Of a stretch of 56,487 nt of DNA, positions 51,061-56,487 are shown piece after piece. A model generated the notes under the pieces. The model saw nothing but the letters and a program-made list of their open reading frames with translations. It had not been told where the DNA came from and did not search any database. The first letter of the stretch is position 1. Every line of letters begins with the position of its first letter. Source of the stretch: Limnohabitans sp. DM1 (lineage in GTDB: Bacteria > Pseudomonadota > Gammaproteobacteria > Burkholderiales > Burkholderiaceae_C); contig NZ_CXOO01000050.1 of NCBI RefSeq assembly GCF_001269385.1, positions 1 to 56,487 of the forward strand, given 5' to 3'. A program made the translations under genes and the position numbers.

Positions 51061-51435
51061 TCATTTCAGAACAAAACGTGCAGAAGTGGTTTTCCCAGCT
51101 GAACTGAATTGAGCAACAACCTTTGTCCCAGGAGCTACCTTGAAGCTACCTTTGGCTTCAAGCTTGTCGCCTGTTGGTTTCAACTCAACTTCTTGCTTGT
51201 CAGCGCCAGAAAGCAGTGTGACTTTTGCCGTCGTTTTACTCACGTCAACGGGTTTGCCATGGTCACGCACGAACAACTGCAGCACATCAGGTTTGGCGAC
51301 CAGTTCGTAGTCAACATCCTTGACGGTGGTCAAAACACCACCTTGCATGGGTTTGTGATCCGCATCGTGTGGCCCTGCCCATGCGAGTCCGCTGAGAAAA
51401 AGCGACGATGTGATCAAGAGCGTATGGAATTTCAT
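51061..51435 (-). CDS. Small periplasmic protein of the metal efflux operon
   Basis: From ATG 51435 (MKFHTLLITSSLFL) it has 124 residues with a signal peptide ending GLAWAG. The mature protein begins PHDADHKPMQGGVLTTVKDV, rich in His, Asp and Met, and continues with a beta domain (YELVAKPDVLQLFVRDHGKP). Such proteins follow RND metal pumps and may bind the metal in the periplasm. It lies 49 bp after the pump gene. Confidence 0.8.
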   Translation of the reverse strand: MKFHTLLITSSLFLSGLAWAGPHDADHKPMQGGVLTTVKDVDYELVAKPDVLQLFVRDHGKPVDVSKTTAKVTLLSGADKQEVELKPTGDKLEAKGSFKVAPGTKVVAQFSSAGKTTSARFVLK

Positions 51436-51484
51436 GAGATGTCCTTTTGAGGTTTTGGTTGAGGTTGAAGAAACGAATGAATGG

Positions 51485-54400
51485 TCAGAATGCTTCAGCA
51501 TCTTTGTCTTGCAAAAGCGCCTCGGCAGGTTTGCGGCCAAAGAGCCAAAACATGGCAGGCGTCAGAAAGGTGTCGAGCAGCGTCGAGCTGATCAAGCCCG
51601 AGAAAATCACCACGGCGACCGGGTGCAAAATTTCGGTGCCGGGGCGTTCGGCCTCGAAGAGCAAGGGTGCCAATGCGAAGGCAGTCACCAAGGCCGTCAT
51701 CAACACAGGGCTCAATCGTTCCATCGAACCGCGCAAGATCATGGGCTTGGTGAAGGACTCTCCCTCAAAGCGCATCAGGTTGATGTAATGGCTGACTTTC
51801 AAAATGCCGTTGCGCACCGAAATGCCAGCCAACGTGATGAACCCGACCAAGGCGGCCACCGACAAGGGCTGACCTGACAGCCAAAGACCCAACACGGCAC
51901 CCACGAGCGCCAAGGGAATGTTCACCATGATCAAGGCCGACAAAACGGCGGACTTGTAGCGGCTGTAAAGCACCACAAACATCAACACCACAGAGACCAC
52001 CGAGAGCAAAGAGATCAGGCGTGAGGCTTCTTCTTGCGCCTGAAACTGTCCTCCAAGGGTGATGAAGTAGCCCTCTGGCAATCGAGAATCCGCCGTCACT
52101 TTGCGTATGTCGGCCACAACTTCTGACAATGGGCGGCCCGAAGCGTTGGCAGAAATCACGATACGCCGCTTGCCGTTGTCGCGACTGATTTGGTTGGGAC
52201 CATCGGCGTCTTCTATCGTTGCGATTTTGGACAGCGGAATTCTGCCCGAGGGTGTTTCGATCAACACCTGGCCCAAGCCTTCCAGCGATCGTGCGGATTC
52301 TGGTAAACGCACAACCAACGCAAAGCGGCGACCTCCCTCCATGATTTGCGTGACACGTTCACCTTCCACCAGGGTCTGCAGTGTGGCAAGCACTTGCGCG
52401 CCAGACAGGCCGTATTGCGCCGCTGCCGCATAGTCCAACCGTACCTTGATCTGGGGTGCAAGAACTTGTTTTTCGATTTGCAGGTCAGCTATGCCCTCGA
52501 TACCTGACAGCCGTGAGCGCAGCGCATCGGCTTGCCCGCGCAGCACGTCCAGGTCTTCGCCAAAAATCTTGATGGCGATTTGGGAGCGCACCCCAGACAG
52601 CATGTGGTCGATGCGGTGTGAGATGGGTTGCCCCACCTCAATCGAAGCAGGCAGGTTGACCAAGCGTGCACGGATGTCGGCACGGACCTCATCCATCGAG
52701 CGCGTCAACTCCCCTGAGGGTTTGATGCCCACGTCCAATTCGCTGACATGAACACCTTCGGCATGCTCATCCAGTTCAGCACGTCCGCTGCGCCTGCCCA
52801 CATGCAGCACTTCGGGCACCTGCTTGACCAGCACTTCGGCCTGGCGCGCCAGGTCAGAGGACTCGGTCAAGGTCACGCCCGGGTTCAGCCGTATGCCCAC
52901 CAGCAAGGTGCCTTCATTAAAAGGAGGCAAGAAGGTGGTCGGAAAAAACGGAACAGCCGCCGCAGCCAACACCACCGCCACACATGCACTGGTTATCGCC
53001 ACGCGTGGCTTGTCCAGCACTTTTTGCAAACTGCCTTTGTAGCCTTGCTTGAGCCATGCCAGCACTTTGGTGTCGCCATGGTCCAGGTTTTTCATGCCCG
53101 GCAAGAGGTAGTAGCTCAGCACCGGCGTCATCGTTACCGACACCAACAAAGAGGCCAGTGTCGAGATGATGAAGGCAATGCCCAGCGGCACAAACAACTT
53201 GCCTTCCAGGCCCGGCAAAGCAAAAAGCGGCAGGAAGACCAGCACGATGATCACCGTCGCATAGAGGATCGCCGAGCGGACTTCCATGGACGCCTTGGCC
53301 ACGAGCGCGAGCAGCGACAGGCGCTGACTGGGGTCCTTGGCACGGTCTTCTTTCATGCGCCGCAAGATGTTTTCCACATCCACCACGGCATCGTCCACCA
53401 GTCCGCCAATGGCAATCGCCAGTCCTCCAAGCGTCATGGTGTTGATCGACAAGCCAAAATACTTGAACACCAGTGCCGTGATGAAGATGGACACTGGGAT
53501 GGCGGTGAGCGCGATGATGGTGGGGCGAACCGTACCCAAGAAGAAGAAAAGGATCGCGGCCACAAACAGCGACGCACCGATCAACTTGCCTTGCAGCGTC
53601 GAGATCGACGCCTCAATGAAGCTGGCCTGCCGGAAGGTCACACGGGGTGCCTCCATGCCCGCAGGAAGGGATGCCTTGAGATCCGTAATCGCTTCTTCAA
53701 TCGACTGTGTCAAACGGGTCGTGTCAGCAGTGGGTTGCTTTTGAACGCCCAGAATCACGGCGGGCTTGCCCTCAAAGCCTGCATCCCCACGTTTGATGGC
53801 TGCGGCAAAAGTGACCTCAGCGATCTGGCGCAACAAGATGGGCTGACCGTTCTTGGCGGTGATGGCCAGATTGCGCAAGTCCTCCAGACGGGAAGTGCGA
53901 CCAAGATTTCGAATCAGGTACTCGCGCCCGTTGAGTTCCAGAAACCCCCCCGAGGTGTTGGCCGAAAACCCGCGCAACGCCGACTCCAACTGGTCCAAGG
54001 AGATACCCAAGTCCGACAGGCGCGCTGTGTTGGGCTGCACCTGAAACTGGCGCACTTCGCCTCCAATGGGGATGATCTGTGCGACACCCGGTATGGACAA
54101 GAGTCGCGGCCGGAGCACCCAGTCGGCGTACTCACGCACGGCCATGGGGGAGATTTTCTGCGGATCGACAGGAATAGCGATCTGCATGATCTCACCCATG
54201 ATGGAGCTGATCGGTCCCATGCGGGGTATCACCCCGGCAGCCAAACCTTCTTCCATGGACGAGAGACGTTCAGACACCAGTTGGCGTGCCCGAAAAATCT
54301 CTGTGTCCCAGTTGAAGGTGACATACAAAAAGGACAGGCCAGCAGAAGAGGTCGAACGAACCGATTCGACCCCAGGCAAGCCATTCATGGCCGTCTCCAG

Positions 54401-54604
54401 AGGAAAGGTAATCAGTTGCTCGACCTCTTCGGGCGCCATGCCACCCGCCTCGGTCATGATCGTCACAGTAGGTTTGTTGAGATCGGGAAAGACATCGACT
54501 GGCGTTCGAGACAATGTGAATGCCCCGTAAGCCATCAACACGGCACCCGCTATCAACACCAGAAGCCGGTTGGTCAGGCTATTTTCGAGAAGCCACTTGA
54601 ACAT
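51485..54604 (-). CDS. Heavy-metal RND efflux pump, inner-membrane subunit (CzcA/CusA family)
   Basis: It has 1039 residues with the 12-segment RND layout: first segment at about 10-30, large periplasmic loop, segments 2-6 at about 340-530, second loop, segments 8-12. The proton-relay motif of segment 4 is AIGGLVDDAVVDVEN (398-412, D404/D405), different from the DFG type of CzcA and the single-Asp type of CusA. It should therefore be treated as metal pump of unknown specificity. It exports metal ions from the periplasm, using the adaptor encoded 12 bp upstream. The gene is full length. Confidence 0.9.
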   Translation of the reverse strand: MFKWLLENSLTNRLLVLIAGAVLMAYGAFTLSRTPVDVFPDLNKPTVTIMTEAGGMAPEEVEQLITFPLETAMNGLPGVESVRSTSSAGLSFLYVTFNWDTEIFRARQLVSERLSSMEEGLAAGVIPRMGPISSIMGEIMQIAIPVDPQKISPMAVREYADWVLRPRLLSIPGVAQIIPIGGEVRQFQVQPNTARLSDLGISLDQLESALRGFSANTSGGFLELNGREYLIRNLGRTSRLEDLRNLAITAKNGQPILLRQIAEVTFAAAIKRGDAGFEGKPAVILGVQKQPTADTTRLTQSIEEAITDLKASLPAGMEAPRVTFRQASFIEASISTLQGKLIGASLFVAAILFFFLGTVRPTIIALTAIPVSIFITALVFKYFGLSINTMTLGGLAIAIGGLVDDAVVDVENILRRMKEDRAKDPSQRLSLLALVAKASMEVRSAILYATVIIVLVFLPLFALPGLEGKLFVPLGIAFIISTLASLLVSVTMTPVLSYYLLPGMKNLDHGDTKVLAWLKQGYKGSLQKVLDKPRVAITSACVAVVLAAAAVPFFPTTFLPPFNEGTLLVGIRLNPGVTLTESSDLARQAEVLVKQVPEVLHVGRRSGRAELDEHAEGVHVSELDVGIKPSGELTRSMDEVRADIRARLVNLPASIEVGQPISHRIDHMLSGVRSQIAIKIFGEDLDVLRGQADALRSRLSGIEGIADLQIEKQVLAPQIKVRLDYAAAAQYGLSGAQVLATLQTLVEGERVTQIMEGGRRFALVVRLPESARSLEGLGQVLIETPSGRIPLSKIATIEDADGPNQISRDNGKRRIVISANASGRPLSEVVADIRKVTADSRLPEGYFITLGGQFQAQEEASRLISLLSVVSVVLMFVVLYSRYKSAVLSALIMVNIPLALVGAVLGLWLSGQPLSVAALVGFITLAGISVRNGILKVSHYINLMRFEGESFTKPMILRGSMERLSPVLMTALVTAFALAPLLFEAERPGTEILHPVAVVIFSGLISSTLLDTFLTPAMFWLFGRKPAEALLQDKDAEAF

Positions 54605-54616
54605 ATCGTGACTCCT

Positions 54617-55747
54617 TTACCGGACTTGATTGATGAGCGTGGCACCTTGGGTCGCCACACGATCGCCAGACTTCAAGCCCGAGATCACCGTGACGCGCGC
54701 GCCATCCAGGGGCTCGAACGTCACCGTGCGGGGTTCAAACTGCTCAGCTGCAGACTTGACCCACACCACGTTCTGATTGGCAGCGTTTTTCATCAGTGCT
54801 GACTGGGGGACCGCAATACCCTGTGTCTTTTGCTTGGACTGCACATAGACTTTGACGGGCTGTCCAACGGCCAGACCTAGTAGTTCCGGGCTTTGCACTT
54901 GGAAGTTCAGCGGCAGCGCTTGCTCGCGCAAACTGCGCGCTGCACCCATGAAAACCAGTGGCGTGCGCTGGTCGCCGACAGCCAATGTGGCACCGCCGAT
55001 GTTGTTGGCCACTGAGATATCAAAAGCCAAGGCTTCAATGCGCAGCCGCTTCGGGTCGACAATTTCAAAAATCAATTCCCGCGTGTCCACCACTTGGCCT
55101 GCCACGACATGCGCCGAGGCAATCACGCCAGAAACGGGCGCGACCAGTGCTTCTTTGCTGCTGAGGCCGCCACCAACGGCCGACATGCGGTCGGTCAGGC
55201 TGAGCACATCACTCTCTGCGGCTTCCACTTCCTTGCGCGGTACGGTATCTGATAACTCGCGCAAACGTGCCAAACGCTTTTCAGCAAGCGCTTTGGCAGC
55301 GCGAAATTCGGCCAATTGAGTCAACTGGCTGGCCCGCTCCAGGGGGGCGACCGCAGGGACCACGTAGGCCAATACCTGACCCTTCTTGACGGTTTGCCCT
55401 GCGTTGGGCAAGCCATTGGGGCCGGGTTCTATGCGTCCGGCGTTGATGGGCTGGACTTTGCCCCCAGCGTTGGGGTCCATCAGTACCTGACCATTGAGTT
55501 CAAAGGCGCGTGGCACCTCAGCGGTTTCCACCACCATCGTGCGCACATTCAGTTGGCGTTGGGCTGGTTTGGGCAGAAACACGCTGCCATCGGCCATGCG
55601 CTGTGGACCATTGGCATTGGCCGTCGCAGGCGCAGCGCCGTGGTCATGGCCTTCGCCCGCGTACGTAGGCAGCGCAGCACCTGCAAGGGTCAAAGCAGTG
55701 GCCAGTGCCATCCAGTGGCGTTTTTTTGAAGTGTTGATTGTTTTCAT
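54617..55747 (-). CDS. RND efflux adaptor subunit (CzcB/CusB family)
   Basis: From ATG 55747 (MKTINTSKKRHWMAL) it has 376 residues. A signal/anchor ends at about TYAGEGHDHGAAPA, giving a His-rich metal site at the start. The lipoyl halves (GQTVKKGQVLAYVVPAV and SGVIASAHVVAGQVVDTREL), a helical hairpin and the C-terminal membrane-proximal domain (VISGLKSGDRVATQGA) are all visible. It connects the RND pump to an outer-membrane channel. Confidence 0.9.
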   Translation of the reverse strand: MKTINTSKKRHWMALATALTLAGAALPTYAGEGHDHGAAPATANANGPQRMADGSVFLPKPAQRQLNVRTMVVETAEVPRAFELNGQVLMDPNAGGKVQPINAGRIEPGPNGLPNAGQTVKKGQVLAYVVPAVAPLERASQLTQLAEFRAAKALAEKRLARLRELSDTVPRKEVEAAESDVLSLTDRMSAVGGGLSSKEALVAPVSGVIASAHVVAGQVVDTRELIFEIVDPKRLRIEALAFDISVANNIGGATLAVGDQRTPLVFMGAARSLREQALPLNFQVQSPELLGLAVGQPVKVYVQSKQKTQGIAVPQSALMKNAANQNVVWVKSAAEQFEPRTVTFEPLDGARVTVISGLKSGDRVATQGATLINQVR

Positions 55748-55758
55748 GCTGAGGCTCC

Positions 55759-56295
55759 TTAGGCCGTACGAGCTTGTTGACGAAAGCGAACGATCGCGCC
55801 TAATGCCATCAGGGCCAATAACCCCCCGCCGATCCACAGGGCGATGCCTTTCCAAGAAGAACCACTGACAGGTTCATCTTCGTCCTCGTGCAAATCGAGT
55901 TCGCCAGTCAGCAGGTCGTTCAGTTCACCGGCCTGAATGGTTGCGGTGATGGCAATGACGCCAGGTTTGAGCGTGTCCTTGAGGATGACTTCGTATTCAC
56001 CTACGCCGTGTTTTTCAGCTTTGTATTTGCTGCCTTCGATGTCAATGTCAATTTGAGCGTCATTAACCGGACTGTTGTCTGTAAAACGGTCCAGGAAAAT
56101 CGTCAGCTGCTTGCCATTGACGATGCCAACCATTTCCAGATCCTCTGAAACCGCGACGAAACGCGGCAGTGCTGTTCCCTGGGTTTTTGGCGCAGCTTCC
56201 GCGTGATCGTGACCCGCACCGGCAATGGCCATAGGACTGAGTAATGTGAATATCAGCGCCATAAAGGTGGCGACTGTTGAATGAATGATCTTCAT
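55759..56295 (-). CDS. Membrane-anchored periplasmic protein of the metal efflux operon
   Basis: It has 178 residues. A signal peptide ends at SPMAIAGAG, the mature part begins with HDHAEA (metal-binding type), and a beta domain follows (IVNGKQLTIFLDRFTDN, YKAEKHGVGEYEVILKD). An acidic linker (LDLHEDEDEP) and one C-terminal membrane helix (IALWIGGGLLALMALGAIV) end it. It lies 11 bp upstream of the adaptor gene and is the first visible gene of the operon. Possibly a metal sensor or periplasmic metal donor. Confidence 0.82.
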   Translation of the reverse strand: MKIIHSTVATFMALIFTLLSPMAIAGAGHDHAEAAPKTQGTALPRFVAVSEDLEMVGIVNGKQLTIFLDRFTDNSPVNDAQIDIDIEGSKYKAEKHGVGEYEVILKDTLKPGVIAITATIQAGELNDLLTGELDLHEDEDEPVSGSSWKGIALWIGGGLLALMALGAIVRFRQQARTA

Positions 56296-56487
56296 GGTGT
56301 TCCTTGAATTTTTGAGGGGTGTCAGCGTGTCCCCACCAAGCAGGGAAACATCCGGTCATACACCGTTTTGGTCAGAGCCTATCAGTCGATTTGGCTCTTC
56401 ATTGCTTTACGACATTTATCAGTGGTTCACGTGAGTTGACCCTTTGACCCAGCCTAGCGCCTCAACCGGATTTCGACTTCCAGTATC
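56296..56487. other. Leader region of the metal efflux operon
   Basis: The 192 bp up to the window edge hold an AAGGAACACC ribosome site before ATG 56295. No outer-membrane subunit gene is recognisable; the leftward frames are closed. Confidence 0.5.

Noticed and set aside
52748..54802. Long rightward open frame of 684 codons
   Set aside because: It is antisense to the RND pump gene, rich in His/Arg/Gln as expected for a shadow, with no domain.

Overview
The window looks like an accessory region of a betaproteobacterium, most likely Burkholderiales/Comamonadaceae. The evidence is a DUF4148 protein, a Bug-type solute-binding remnant, IS21-type elements and high-GC coding style. It is mostly mobile and defence DNA in the first 31 kb and metal-resistance and export genes in the rest.

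Left part (1-14.2 kb): a partial coiled-coil gene, a 60-bp tandem repeat array and a membrane-anchored thermonuclease-like gene. Then comes a two-gene module (unknown 213-aa protein + XRE/ImmA-type metallopeptidase regulator). A five-gene leftward operon follows: RHH protein, DUF499 ATPase, DUF3780 protein, DUF1156 DNA methyltransferase and PLD-SNF2 helicase. Its gene content marks it as an anti-phage methylase/ATPase/helicase cassette related to, but not the same as, BREX. A divergent XRE regulator sits beside it.

Middle part (14.2-31.6 kb): a graveyard of mobile DNA. It holds two IS21-family elements, an intact IS4-family element with a 10-bp target duplication inside an IS3 remnant, and a group II intron lying directly behind a rho-independent terminator. 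It also holds a truncated serine recombinase, and a complete plus a truncated copy of the same tyrosine integrase 3' end in direct orientation. Between these lies a HigB toxin / HigA-ImmA antitoxin operon with a third unknown gene, a perfect 29-bp operator and a promoter that predicts a leaderless toxin mRNA.

Right part (31.6-56.5 kb): a copper module (CusF-like, DUF411, cupredoxin, multicopper oxidase, TolC-like lipoprotein, small periplasmic protein) diverges from a copper-type two-component system around a CopR/CusR-like box. Orphan mobile-element genes follow. Next is a TetR-controlled export operon (TolC, HlyD, two ABC-2 permeases, no ATPase), bracketed by 80-bp repeats resembling tRNA 3' ends. 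After that come an IstA-guanine deaminase chimera, a DUF4148 repeat protein, a LysR regulator, a lipoprotein, and finally a heavy-metal RND pump operon whose outer-membrane partner is not in view.
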